Below, piece by piece: positions 48,712 to 57,146 of a stretch of DNA of 64,000 nt. The DNA is from Sinomonas cellulolyticus. Lineage in GTDB: Bacteria > Actinomycetota > Actinomycetes > Actinomycetales > Micrococcaceae. The position numbers and the translations under genes were made by a program. Position 1 is the first letter of the stretch; each line of letters begins with the position of its first letter. The notes below the pieces were generated by a model. The model was not told the origin of the DNA. It saw nothing but the letters and a program-made list of their open reading frames with translations, and made no database searches. Location of the stretch: assembly GCF_014656475.1 (NCBI RefSeq), contig NZ_BNCM01000002.1, forward strand, positions 62,001 through 126,000, in the 5' to 3' direction.

Positions 48712-50828
48712 CGGTCCTCCGGCTCGCCCGCTCGGAGCTCAAGCGCATGACCTACGGCCTGCTGCCCAAGCTCACCATTCTGGCGCTCGTCACGGTGCCC
48801 CTCCTGTACGGCGCGGTGTACCTGTATGCCAACTGGGATCCCTACCGGAACATGAGCCGGATTCCGGCTGCCCTCGTGGTCGAGGACCGCGGCGCGGACG
48901 CGCCCGACGGAACGCACCTCGACGCGGGGAACGAGGTGGCCCAGGCCCTCGTGGACGGGCACCTCTTCGACTGGCACCGAGTGGCCAGCGCGGCGGAGGC
49001 CGAGGCGGGCGTCCGCAACGGCACCTACGGCTTCGAGCTGACACTGCCCGGGGACTTCTCCTCGAACCTCGCCTCCCCGGCGAGCTTCGACACCGCCAAG
49101 CAGGCCATGCTCCAGGTCACCACGAACGACGCCAACAACTACCTGCTGAGCACCATCGTGGACAAGGTGACCACGGCGGTCCACGACTCCGTCGCGAAGC
49201 AGGTGGGCACGGAGACGGCCTCGAGGCTCCTCACCGGCTACGGCGTGATCCACGGGCAGGTCGCCGCCGCGGCCGACGGCGCCGGAACCCTCGCCGACGG
49301 CCTCGACGGGCTCCGGGACGGCTCCGTGCAGCTCGCCGACGGCGCATCGCAACTCCACGCGGGCGCGGACCAGCTCGTCGCCGGGCAGACGCAGCTCCGC
49401 GACGGCGCCAGCCAGCTCGTGGCCGGCCAGACGCAGCTGCGCGACGGAACCGAACAGCTCGCGGCGGGCTCGGGCCAGCTGGCCTCAGGCCTCGACCAGC
49501 TGCGCGGCAAGACGTCTGTGCTGCCCGGCACCACGCGGCAGCTCGCGGACGGCGCGTCGCAGGTGGCCGCGGGCAACGCCGCCCTGAACCAGAAGGTCCA
49601 GTCGGCGGTGGGGGCAGTGGATGCGGCCGACGCTGCCGTCCAGGGCCGGGTGAAGGAGACGACAGCGCGGCTCGTCACGGAGGGGGCCCTGACCCAGACC
49701 CAGGCGGACGCCATCCTCGCCGACGTCACCGCGGCTCAATCCTCGGCGCCCCTCGCGGATGCCCGGGCACAGCTGCACACCGCCGCCGGCCAGGTCCAGC
49801 AGCTCGCGGACGGCTCGCAGAAGGTCGCCGACGGCGCTGCCCAGCTTGCCGGGGCCATGCCTGCGCTGGCCACCGCGGTGGGGCAGGCGGACGACGGCGC
49901 GCACCGGCTTTCGCAGGGAGCGTCCCAGCTCGCCGCCGGGCAGCAGTCGGCGCTCGACGGCGCGCAGAGGCTCGCCGCCGGTGAGCAGGCCGCCCTGGAC
50001 GGCACGCAGAAGCTCGACGACGGCGCGGCCCGGCTCGACAGCGGCGCGGCCCAGCTCCGGGACGGTGCTTCCCAGGCGGACGACGGCGCGCACCGGCTCG
50101 CGGAGGGCCTCGCCGAGGGCGCGGGCAAGGTCCCGAACCCGTCCGGCCAGCAGGTGAAGGACGTCTCGGCGGTCATGGGCGACCCGGTCGCGATCGACCA
50201 CGTCTCCCAGACCAAGGCCGCCTCCTACGGCGCTGGCCTCGCACCCTTCTTCCTCTCCCTCGCGATGTGGGTGGGCATCTTCATGCTCATGCAGGCGATG
50301 CGGCCGTTCACCGTCCGGGCCCTCGCCTCGAACGCGCCCGCGTGGAAGATCGCCGTCGGCGGGTGGCTGCCGTTCGCGGTCGTCGCAGCGGTCCAGGCCA
50401 CCCTGCTGACCGCGGTGGTGGACTTCGCCCTCGGCCTGGCCCCGGCGCACCCGCTGCTCATGTGGCTGTTCCTGCTCCTGGGCGGGATCGCGTTCAGCGC
50501 GGTCATCCATGGGATCGTTGCCCTGCTGGGCACATCCGGGAAGTTCGTGGTGCTGATCCTGCTCATCCTCCAGCTCGTCTCCTCCGGCGGGACATTCCCA
50601 TGGCAGATGACGCCCGAGCCGTTCCGCATCGCACACCAGGTCCTCCCGATGGGCTACGTGGTCCAGGGAATGCGCCATCTCATCTACGGCGGTGACCTCT
50701 CGGGGATCCTGCCGACCGTCGTCGGCCTCCTCGGCTACACACTCCTCGGCGGCCTGCTGAACATTGCAGGCACCCGGAAGAGCAAGACGTGGCGGCTCAA
50801 GACCCTCCAGCCGGAGATCGCGGTATGA
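48708..50828 (+). CDS. YhgE/Pip-family ABC-2-like membrane protein
   Basis: 706 residues from GTG 48708, overlapping the previous stop (GTGA). N-terminal membrane helix (LPKLTILALVTVPLLYGAVYLYANWDP), a long extracellular region with regular repeats such as LADGASQLHAGADQLVAGQTQLRDGASQL (about 190-460, predicted coiled or beta-helical), and five or six membrane helices in the last about 200 residues, ending in an ABC-2-type domain. YhgE/Pip proteins include the phage infection protein of lactococci and type VII-associated membrane proteins. Here it probably exports or anchors envelope material with the preceding ATPase-like protein. Confidence 0.9.
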   Translation: MTVLRLARSELKRMTYGLLPKLTILALVTVPLLYGAVYLYANWDPYRNMSRIPAALVVEDRGADAPDGTHLDAGNEVAQALVDGHLFDWHRVASAAEAEAGVRNGTYGFELTLPGDFSSNLASPASFDTAKQAMLQVTTNDANNYLLSTIVDKVTTAVHDSVAKQVGTETASRLLTGYGVIHGQVAAAADGAGTLADGLDGLRDGSVQLADGASQLHAGADQLVAGQTQLRDGASQLVAGQTQLRDGTEQLAAGSGQLASGLDQLRGKTSVLPGTTRQLADGASQVAAGNAALNQKVQSAVGAVDAADAAVQGRVKETTARLVTEGALTQTQADAILADVTAAQSSAPLADARAQLHTAAGQVQQLADGSQKVADGAAQLAGAMPALATAVGQADDGAHRLSQGASQLAAGQQSALDGAQRLAAGEQAALDGTQKLDDGAARLDSGAAQLRDGASQADDGAHRLAEGLAEGAGKVPNPSGQQVKDVSAVMGDPVAIDHVSQTKAASYGAGLAPFFLSLAMWVGIFMLMQAMRPFTVRALASNAPAWKIAVGGWLPFAVVAAVQATLLTAVVDFALGLAPAHPLLMWLFLLLGGIAFSAVIHGIVALLGTSGKFVVLILLILQLVSSGGTFPWQMTPEPFRIAHQVLPMGYVVQGMRHLIYGGDLSGILPTVVGLLGYTLLGGLLNIAGTRKSKTWRLKTLQPEIAV

Positions 50829-51475
50829 GCGGGCAGAGCCCGGCGAGCGCCCGGACCGAGGCGACCCGGCAGAAGCTCTTCGACGCGGCGATGGAGCTCA
50901 TCGGACAGCGCGGAGCCGCCGCTGTGACGGTGGACGAGATCGCCGCTGCGGCGGGCGTGGCCAAGGGCACGGTCTACTACAACTTCGGCAGCAAGGACGG
51001 GCTCGTGGAGCAGCTCCTCCGCCACGGCATGGCACTGCTGCGGGCGGCACTCGCCGCCGCGGTCGCGCCGCAGACGCCCGACGGCGGGACGTCGCCCCGC
51101 ACGCGCGACGACCAGGGCGCTGCCCGTCCTCCCCTTCACGAGGTGCGGGCGATGGTGGCGAACGCCCTGGGCTTCATCGAGGCCTACCCGGCGTTCGTGC
51201 GGCTGTGGATGGGCGAGCAGTGGCGGCCCGACGGCACGTGGCACTCGGTGCTGGCGGGGATGCGGGCCGAGGTGCTGGGTGAAATCCACGCCGCCCTCGC
51301 GCGCGTCGGGCGCCCGCTGCGTCCGGGCCAGGATCTCGACGCCGTGGCGACCGCCCTCTTCGGAGCCTCGTTCGTGGTGGGTGTGGACCGTGTCTCGGCG
51401 ATGCCGGCCAAGCCGATGGGGCCGGCCGTGGAGGCCGTCGTGGCGCTGGCCGCCGGAGCCTTCTGGGAGACATGA
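50825..51475 (+). CDS. TetR/AcrR family regulator of the YhgE operon
   Basis: 216 residues; ATG 50825 overlaps the previous stop (ATGA). HTH at the N-terminus (KLFDAAMELIGQRGAAAVTVDEIAAAAGVAKGTVYYNFGSKDGLVEQLL), then a helical effector domain. As the last gene of the operon it likely autorepresses through the palindrome at 47990-48003. Inducer unknown. Confidence 0.9.
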   Translation: MSGQSPASARTEATRQKLFDAAMELIGQRGAAAVTVDEIAAAAGVAKGTVYYNFGSKDGLVEQLLRHGMALLRAALAAAVAPQTPDGGTSPRTRDDQGAARPPLHEVRAMVANALGFIEAYPAFVRLWMGEQWRPDGTWHSVLAGMRAEVLGEIHAALARVGRPLRPGQDLDAVATALFGASFVVGVDRVSAMPAKPMGPAVEAVVALAAGAFWET

Positions 51476-51532
51476 CGAGCAACCCATACCAACAACACTG
51501 ATAACTTGAGAAACAGCTGTCACACTGGGCAC

Positions 51533-52144
51533 ATGGCCTCCCGCTTCCTCCCCCTCCGCCGCAGCGCCCGGTTCACCCTCTGGGCCGCCGGCGGGGCTGC
51601 GGCGCTGTCTGCGGCAGCCGCCCTCACGCTCGACGCCGGGTGGGCGAGCCTCGCACTGCTGGGGGCCGGAGCCTTCGTGGCCTGCGCCCTCTATGCGGTG
51701 CTGGGCATGTCCCGCTACGCCTTGGCAGCCGTGGCCTGCGGCGGATCCGCGCTGGCCATCGGGTCAGCACTGACCTTCCTGAGGATGCTGGGGCTCGCCT
51801 GGGACCAGGATCCGAACTCCGTCACGACCGTCTCGAGCCAGGACGCGGACCCCTACTTCTTCGGCGCGGTGGCCGCAGCAGCCTTCACACTGGCCGTGCT
51901 GCTTGTCGGTGCGGTCTGGCCGGAGCCGCGTCCTGCGGCCGCGCGGAGCCGCCCAGCCGCCCCCAGGAGTTCCCGCGGCCCGGGCCGAACGGCGTCGCCG
52001 GCCAGGAAGCGCTCCTCCGCACGGAAGTCGGTCCCGCGGAAGGCTCCCGCGCCAGCCGTACGCCAGGCGCAGGTCACCGTCCGGCGGATCCCGGTCGGAC
52101 CGAAAGGTGTCAGCGCTTCTGCGCGCGCGGCACGGCGAAGCTGA
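51533..52144 (+). CDS. Small membrane protein with basic tail
   Basis: 203 residues from ATG 51533 (alternative in-frame ATG 51506). About four hydrophobic segments between residues 10 and 125, then an Arg/Lys/Pro/Ser-rich cytoplasmic tail. No recognisable family. It ends overlapping by 35 bp the convergent SixA gene. Function unknown. Confidence 0.7.
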   Translation: MASRFLPLRRSARFTLWAAGGAAALSAAAALTLDAGWASLALLGAGAFVACALYAVLGMSRYALAAVACGGSALAIGSALTFLRMLGLAWDQDPNSVTTVSSQDADPYFFGAVAAAAFTLAVLLVGAVWPEPRPAAARSRPAAPRSSRGPGRTASPARKRSSARKSVPRKAPAPAVRQAQVTVRRIPVGPKGVSASARAARRS

Positions 52145-52643
52145 CGAGGCGGGCATCCTGGCCGTCGAGCTCGGCCCACGGTGCCTCAGTCTCGAGCACT
52201 GCGAGGCCCGCAGTGGGGAAATGCGTCGCAGCGTCCATGTATGCGTCCTGGTCCGAATCCCGGGAGGCGAGCCGCAGCGCAAGGTCCTGCACGCCCGGCA
52301 TATGGGCTACGACCAGCAGGCAGCGAACCGTCTCGGGCACATGGTTCACCACCGCGAGCATCCGGGCCGCGCTTGCGGCATAGAGGCCTGACTCCAGCTT
52401 CGGCGTCGGCGCCTTCTCCCCGAGTTCCTCGCACACCCAAGTGGTGGTCTGACGGGTTCTCAGGGCTGTCGAGCACAGGATGAAGTCCGGGATGACGCGG
52501 TGCTTCACGAGCCACTTGCCCGCCTCAGGCGCGTCGGCGTGGCCGCGCTCGGCGAGGGGACGGTCCAGATCGGCCACCCCTTCAGGCCACGCCGCCTTCG
52601 CATGCCGCAGGACGACGAGGCGCTTGAGGTGGTGCTTGGTCAC
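52110..52643 (-). CDS. SixA-type histidine phosphatase
   Basis: 177 residues, GTG 52643. Histidine phosphatase fold with VVLRHAKAAWP (catalytic H14, flanking Arg), STALRTRQTTTW and a second catalytic His in VVAHMPGVQD. SixA removes phosphate from phosphohistidine proteins, and bacterial relatives of this size are common. Convergent with the membrane protein gene. Confidence 0.9.
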   Translation of the reverse strand: MTKHHLKRLVVLRHAKAAWPEGVADLDRPLAERGHADAPEAGKWLVKHRVIPDFILCSTALRTRQTTTWVCEELGEKAPTPKLESGLYAASAARMLAVVNHVPETVRCLLVVAHMPGVQDLALRLASRDSDQDAYMDAATHFPTAGLAVLETEAPWAELDGQDARLVSFAVPRAQKR

Positions 52644-52701
52644 CCCCTTAGCCTACGGGCAGGGGCGCCTAGTCCGGCTGGGGCCGCCCGGGAGACGACC
52701 G

Positions 52702-53529
52702 CTAGATCGAGTACTCCGGTGCCGCCCAGACGATGACCTCGGGGTGCTCGTAGAAGCGGTAGCCCTGCCCGCGGACCGTGCGCACGGTATTGGCGAGGCG
52801 GCCCAGCTTGGAGCGCAGGCGGCGGATATGCACGTCGATGGTGCGCTCGTTCGGGACTTCCTCGGCATTCCTCCAGAGACTCTCGAGCAGTTCGTCACGG
52901 CTCACGGTCCGGGCGCCGTTCTCGACCAGGTAGTTCAGAAGCTCGAATTCCTTGAACGTCAGGTTCAGCGTCTCGCCGTCGAGGTGCACCTCGCGGCGGG
53001 CCAGATCGATCAGCACGCCGGACGGGCGGCTGTCCGTCACCGGGGCGGGACGCGGTTCGGGACGCTGCGGGCGGCTGGCCACGGTCGGGTCGCCGAAGGT
53101 GGATCGCACGACGTCGAGGGATGAGCCCGGAGCATCCGCGGGGGCCACAGCCACTGCCGCATAGCTTTCCACGCCCTCGACGAGGCTCTGGGCGTAGGCC
53201 CGGATCTCCTGGGCGATCCTGGCAATCGAGGTTCCGGCAGCGGCGGCCTGCTGCTCGGAGAGGCCTACGTAGACGACGAAGCCGTGCGCAACATTGTCCG
53301 GCTGCACGGCGCGCACCTGCTCGGCGCCGGGCTGGATCACCGCTGTCGGTGCAGTGAGGGGCGCATGGTCATCCGACGGCCGGAAGGGCTGGGCCGCGTG
53401 GAGGGCTGTGGGGTATTGGCGTGACTCGGCCGCGCCGAAGCGGGCGCCGAACGCAGGGCGGTGGCCCGCCTGCTGGGCCTTCTGGGCATTGCGGACGGAG
53501 ATGTGGACGTAGCCGGATGCAACAGACAT
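52702..53529 (-). CDS. Orphan winged-helix (OmpR-type DNA-binding) regulator
   Basis: 275 residues, ATG 53529. The C-terminal about 100 residues are a transcriptional-regulatory C-terminal (OmpR/PhoB) winged helix: LIDLARREVHLDGETLNLTFKEFELLNYLV, SRDELLESLWRN, ERTIDVHIRRLRSKLG, TVRGQGYRFYE. There is no receiver domain; the N-terminal 170 residues are Ala/Gln-rich with one compact stretch (ARIAQEIRAYAQSLVEGV). It lies next to the CRP-type site and GTAACAAT repeats, and may bind there. I know this layout only as a Micrococcaceae-type orphan regulator; no kinase partner is near. Confidence 0.82.
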   Translation of the reverse strand: MSVASGYVHISVRNAQKAQQAGHRPAFGARFGAAESRQYPTALHAAQPFRPSDDHAPLTAPTAVIQPGAEQVRAVQPDNVAHGFVVYVGLSEQQAAAAGTSIARIAQEIRAYAQSLVEGVESYAAVAVAPADAPGSSLDVVRSTFGDPTVASRPQRPEPRPAPVTDSRPSGVLIDLARREVHLDGETLNLTFKEFELLNYLVENGARTVSRDELLESLWRNAEEVPNERTIDVHIRRLRSKLGRLANTVRTVRGQGYRFYEHPEVIVWAAPEYSI

Positions 53530-53759
53530 GGATGAACCTCGTGAGACTAGCCGTGACGGCTTCGAATGCGGAGCTGGGACGCCCGCGTGACGGATAGTGC
53601 CCGACGCTGGGCGGCAAAAGGACGTGTGCTTGGTGCTTGGGGTGGTGCGGTCAGCTCGACATTCGACAGCAGTGGATGGACCGTGCGGCGGGTGAGCCGA
53701 GGGGCCAGACTGCGGCTGCAGGTACTGCTGCGTCTTTGTTCACAGAAAGAGTCTGGGGC

Positions 53760-53787
53760 GTAACAATGGCTACAGGCAAGTAACAAT
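53760..53787 (+). promoter_or_regulatory. Direct repeat GTAACAAT, two copies 20 bp apart
   Basis: GTAACAAT at 53760-53767 and 53780-53787, a spacing of two helical turns, as expected for an OmpR-type dimer. MtrA-type regulators bind GTAAC-like direct repeats before cell-wall hydrolase genes in actinobacteria. Confidence 0.5.
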
Positions 53788-53826
53788 AGGATCCTCGTCT
53801 CACGATTCGAGACGAAGCCCGGCAAT

Positions 53827-53842
53827 TGTGACAAGACTCACA
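53827..53842. promoter_or_regulatory. CRP/GlxR-type binding site
   Basis: TGTGA-CAAGAC-TCACA, a perfect match to TGTGA-N6-TCACA, inside a longer palindrome AATTGTGA/TCACAATT (53824-53845). Confidence 0.7.
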
Positions 53843-54117
53843 ATTCGGCCCCCGGCGGATATGAACGATTTTTTTCAGAACTTCCGGCTTCCTCCACGCC
53901 TTTTGTCGAACAATATTCGATGAGATCCCGATCATCTTCATTGCGCTTCTCCCGTGACCGAGGTCTCAGCATGCGAGCAGGGTTCGACGTGGCGCCACGC
54001 CGCTTGTAGCCGCGCTGGACAGCGCGGCGTGCGCTGAGCTAGTCACGCAGGGGGCCAGCCGAGATCTGCCGTTACCCAAATGTGACAATGTGGCGATGTT
54101 CCCGTAGGGTGGACGGG

Positions 54118-54335
54118 TGCCTCCGCGACCGGGGGTACCTCCCGACCTTGTCCGCCGAGCTCTGCCGACGCGTCTGGGAGGAAACACAAGGCAGAGACGG
54201 AGGACCCACCAGCGGCTGCGCCCGCTCCTGACGAGCGTGTGGTGCAAGCCTCGGGGTTAAGCCCAGGCCACCTAGGCCGGGCCGGATGACTCTCATCCGA
54301 ACCCGACAGCTAACTTCGCAGGCGCCAACGAGAGG
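54118..54335 (+). ncRNA. c-di-AMP riboswitch (ydaO/yuaA type)
   Basis: The conserved pieces of the actinobacterial ydaO leader appear in order: TCCGCCGAGCTCTGCC (54151-54166), the pairing GGCAGAGACGGAGGACCCA, CCTCGGGGTTAAGCCC, GGCCGGGCCGGATGACTC, and the hallmark CCGAACCCGACAGCTAAC then TTCGCAGGC (54296-54323). In related bacteria this element precedes resuscitation-factor or cell-wall hydrolase genes and shuts expression down when c-di-AMP is high. Here it ends 10 nt before the start of a transglycosylase-like protein. Confidence 0.93.
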
Positions 54336-54345
54336 CCCACACGCT

Positions 54346-55110
54346 TTGAGCAAGACCCCTGCCCGCGATGCCGCACGCCCGCACGGCCGCCGTCGCGCCG
54401 TTTCCACCAACTCCTCCGCGCTCGCCCGCGTGGCGGCCAAGGCCGGACTCGCGTCCGGCGACCGCTTCGGCCACCGCAGCGCCGTCGTCGCACTCTCGCT
54501 CGGACTGCTCGCCGTAGCCGGTGGCGGTGCGGCCGCAACCGCCAACGCCACGGACCTGGCCCGTGCCTCTGCGGTGACGTCCACGGCGTCCTCGGCGTCC
54601 GTCTCGGCAGACCCCAGCGAGAAGACCGTGCTCGCGAGCGCTGCCGCCGACCAGGCCGCTCAGGACAAGGCTGCTGCTCAGAAGGCCGCAGCGGACAAGG
54701 CAGCTCAGGACAAGGCCGCCGCCGACAAGGCAGCAGCCGACAAGGCAGCAGCGGACAAGGCCGCCGCCGACAAGGCAGCAGCCGCTCCGCCGCAGGCGGT
54801 CAACGATCCGGCGGGGGCCCAGGCCTACGCTGCCAGCCGTCTCTCCGCCTACGGGTGGGGGCAGGATCAGATGAGTGCGCTCATCACCCTGTGGAACAAG
54901 GAGTCCGACTGGACTACCACGGCCACGAATGCCTCCAGCGGTGCGTACGGCATCGCGCAGTCGCTTCCGGCGGGCAAGATGGCCAGTGCCGGCGCCGACT
55001 GGCAGACCAACTACAAGACCCAGATCGAGTGGGGCCTGAACTACATCAAGCAGAGCTACGGCTCGCCTGCGAACGCCCTCGCGTTCCACCTCGTGCACAA
55101 CTGGTACTGA
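54346..55110 (+). CDS. Secreted transglycosylase-like protein (aggregation-promoting-factor type)
   Basis: TTG at 54346 is chosen: GAGAGG (54331-54336) precedes it, while the in-frame ATG at 54286 lies within the riboswitch. 254 residues: basic N-terminus, hydrophobic signal segment (about 46-65), a 15-bp-repeat DKAAA linker (about 107-146), and a C-terminal lysozyme/SLT-like domain of about 90 residues with Glu about 186 in WNKESDW, GAYGIAQSLP and FHLVHNWY. Expected to cut or remodel peptidoglycan outside the cell. Control is by c-di-AMP and possibly CRP. Confidence 0.9.
   Translation: MSKTPARDAARPHGRRRAVSTNSSALARVAAKAGLASGDRFGHRSAVVALSLGLLAVAGGGAAATANATDLARASAVTSTASSASVSADPSEKTVLASAAADQAAQDKAAAQKAAADKAAQDKAAADKAAADKAAADKAAADKAAAAPPQAVNDPAGAQAYAASRLSAYGWGQDQMSALITLWNKESDWTTTATNASSGAYGIAQSLPAGKMASAGADWQTNYKTQIEWGLNYIKQSYGSPANALAFHLVHNWY
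54664..54783 (+). repeat. 15-bp coding repeat (DKAAA linker)
   Basis: Eight 15-bp units GACAAGGCNGCNGCN (one CAG variant), in frame. Confidence 0.85.
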
Positions 55111-55131
55111 GTTCCAGTTCCTGCGGCACGC

Positions 55132-55177
55132 ACGACGGCGCCGCCCGCCTCATGCTCGAGGCGGGCGGCGCCGTCGT
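55132..55177 (+). terminator. Long hairpin after the transglycosylase-like gene
   Basis: A perfect 20-bp stem (55132-55151 with 55158-55177, arms starting ACGACGGCGCC) and loop ATGCTC, 22 bp after the stop, shared with the convergent gene ending at 55226. Member of the ACGACGG family; the words GGCACGCACGACGGCG start at 55125. Confidence 0.87.
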
Positions 55178-55225
55178 TCGCTGCCGCGCGCAGCTTCCTC
55201 CCTCGGTGCCGGCTGATGGCCGAAG

Positions 55226-56233
55226 TCAGTTGGTACTCGACTCCGTCCCGCTCGAGGCGCCCTGGATCATGATGGTCTGCGCCGCAAGCCCGTCCTTGAG
55301 CGCGGAGACGGTCACGGTCTGGCCCTGGGCGAGCGTGGCCGACTGCTGACTGCCGTTCCCGCTCTGGCCCCCGTTCCCGCTCTGGCCGCGCACCCCACGG
55401 GCGGCGTACTGGGTCGATGAGGAGAGCGCATAGGTCTGCTCGAATCCGTCCGTGCTCTTGACCGTCACCGACTGGCCCGACACGGCCGTCACGGTACCCG
55501 TCTGCTCGACCATCGTGACGGTCGCGTTGTCACGGACCACCACGAATTCGCCGTGCAGCACTTGGCCCATCGCGCCGACGCCGAGGCCGCCCGCGCCGAA
55601 GCCCTGGCCCCGCGTGCCTCCCTGGGCACCCGGTCCCTGGCCGTTCGTCCCATTCTGGCCGCCCTGGCCCCCGGGGCCGCCTTGTCCGCGGAAGCCGTTC
55701 ATTCCGTTCTGGGTGCCTTGGGCGTTCGCCGCGTTGGCCGAATTCGCGGAGTTCGCCGCCCAGACGGCCGCTCCCGCCCCGCCAGCGATGACGACGGCGA
55801 CCGCACCCGCGGCGAGGCCCTTCTGTGCGGTGCTCAGCCGGCGCCAGCGGTCGGCCGCCGGGCGGGGGCTTTGTCCTGCGCGCCCCTGTAGTGGAGCGCC
55901 CCAACCGCCCGACTGCTGCGGGTAGATCGGCTCCGCACCGCCCCTCTGATACGGGCCACCCCAGCCCTGGGGCTGCTGGCTCTGCGGCGCACCCCAGCCC
56001 TGCGGCTGCTGGCCCGGCTGGCCCTGCGGGGCACCCCAGCCTGAGGCGGGCTGGCCCGGCTGGCCCTGCGGCGCACCCCAGCCCGAGGCGGGCTCACCGC
56101 CCTGGTGCGGGCCGGCGTCGTGCGCTTCAGGGTGGGCGGGAGCATCAGGAGCGCTCGCGGCGACGGGCTGCTGGGGCACGGTCTGCGCGGGCTCGTCCGG
56201 CTGCGCGGAAAGGGGCGGCTCGTGGTGGGCCAT
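55226..56233 (-). CDS. Membrane protein with disordered WGAP-repeat N-terminus
   Basis: ATG 56233 behind AGGAGG gives 335 residues. N-terminal about 125 residues are Gln/Pro/Gly-rich with tandem WGAPQGQPGQ-type repeats, then basic DRWRRLSTAQKG and a single membrane helix (AAGAVAVVIAGGAGAAVWAA), a Gly/Asn-rich extracellular stretch and a C-terminal beta domain (FVVVRDNATVTMVEQTGTVTAVSGQSVTVKSTDGFEQTYAL), DUF5666-like. It is divergent from a two-component system, so it may be its target or sensor partner. Function unknown. Confidence 0.75.
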   Translation of the reverse strand: MAHHEPPLSAQPDEPAQTVPQQPVAASAPDAPAHPEAHDAGPHQGGEPASGWGAPQGQPGQPASGWGAPQGQPGQQPQGWGAPQSQQPQGWGGPYQRGGAEPIYPQQSGGWGAPLQGRAGQSPRPAADRWRRLSTAQKGLAAGAVAVVIAGGAGAAVWAANSANSANAANAQGTQNGMNGFRGQGGPGGQGGQNGTNGQGPGAQGGTRGQGFGAGGLGVGAMGQVLHGEFVVVRDNATVTMVEQTGTVTAVSGQSVTVKSTDGFEQTYALSSSTQYAARGVRGQSGNGGQSGNGSQQSATLAQGQTVTVSALKDGLAAQTIMIQGASSGTESSTN

Positions 56234-56398
56234 CGGATCCTCCTGGAGTGAGAAGTTCTCGTTCCAGAGTCGGCCCGTATCCTGTGGCCATCCTGTGCCG
56301 GCCTCCTGCGGCGACTGTGACGGGCGTACCCTAGCGTCCACAGGCCCCTCACAGCACGCTCTCAGGCTCGGGCTACGTCTCACAGGGAGGCTGGAACC

Positions 56399-57139
56399 AT
56401 GGCAAGCCCCTTCTCCACCAACAACCTGCCGGCCCTCACCCACCCGGACGGCACGCCGATCCGCGCCCTCGTGGTCGACGACGAGCCGAGCCTGTCCGAG
56501 CTCATGAGCATGGGCCTGCGGATGACGGGCTGGAGCGTCCAGGTCGCCGCGGACGGCCCCTCGGCGGTGAAGGCCGCCCGGGAGTTCCGCCCCGACGTCC
56601 TCGTCCTGGACGTCATGATGCCCGGCTTCGACGGGGTGGAGGCCCTCACCCGCATCCGGCAGTTCCTGCCCGAGGTGCCCGCGCTCTTCCTCACGGCCAA
56701 GGACGCCGTGGAGGACCGCATCACGGGGCTCGCCGCCGGCGGGGACGACTACGTCACCAAGCCCTTCAGCATGGAGGAGGTCATGCTCCGCCTCCACCGG
56801 CTCGTGCAGCGCTCCGGCGTGGCCGCCCAGGACGATGCCGAGCTCGTGGTCGGGGACCTCGTGCTGAACACTGACACGCGGGAGGTGACCCGCGGCGGCG
56901 AGGACATCCAGCTCACAGCCACCCAGTTCGAGCTCCTGCGCTACCTCATGGAGAACCCGAAGCGGGTGGTCAGCAAGTCCCAGATCCTCGACCGCGTCTG
57001 GCAGTACGACTTCGGGGGCCAGGCGAACATCGTGGAGCTCTACATCTCCTACCTGCGCAAGAAGATCGACGTGGACCGGGCTCCGATGATCCACACGGTC
57101 CGCGGAGCGGGCTACGTGATCAAGCCCGCCGAAGCCTGA
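56399..57139 (+). CDS. OmpR/PhoB-family response regulator
   Basis: 246 residues. Receiver domain with acidic pocket VVDDEPS, phosphoacceptor D71 (LVLDVMMPGFDG), LTAKD and YVTKPFSMEE; linker; winged helix (TATQFELLRYLMENPKRVVSKSQILDRVWQYDF, VELYISYLRKKID, TVRGAGYVIK). Start ATG 56399, just after the divergent membrane protein gene. It is the partner of the kinase beginning 7 nt after its stop. Resembles MprA/TrcR-type regulators. Confidence 0.95.
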   Translation: MASPFSTNNLPALTHPDGTPIRALVVDDEPSLSELMSMGLRMTGWSVQVAADGPSAVKAAREFRPDVLVLDVMMPGFDGVEALTRIRQFLPEVPALFLTAKDAVEDRITGLAAGGDDYVTKPFSMEEVMLRLHRLVQRSGVAAQDDAELVVGDLVLNTDTREVTRGGEDIQLTATQFELLRYLMENPKRVVSKSQILDRVWQYDFGGQANIVELYISYLRKKIDVDRAPMIHTVRGAGYVIKPAEA

Positions 57140-57146
57140 GGGAAGC

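Larger units (their letters stand above)
53530..54117. other. 588-bp regulatory region between the winged-helix gene and the riboswitch
   Basis: Less GC-rich than its surroundings at 53740-53960. It holds two GTAACAAT copies (53760-53767, 53780-53787), a stem TCGTCTC/GAGACGA (53795-53801/53809-53815), a CRP-type site (53827-53842), and a promoter-like TGTGAC (54081-54086), 18 bp, TAGGGT (54105-54110) leading into the riboswitch. No gene was recognised. Confidence 0.6.

Noticed and set aside
54286..54345. ATG at 54286 as the start of the transglycosylase-like protein
   Set aside because: It would translate the conserved riboswitch core; TTG 54346 has a ribosome site and follows the riboswitch.
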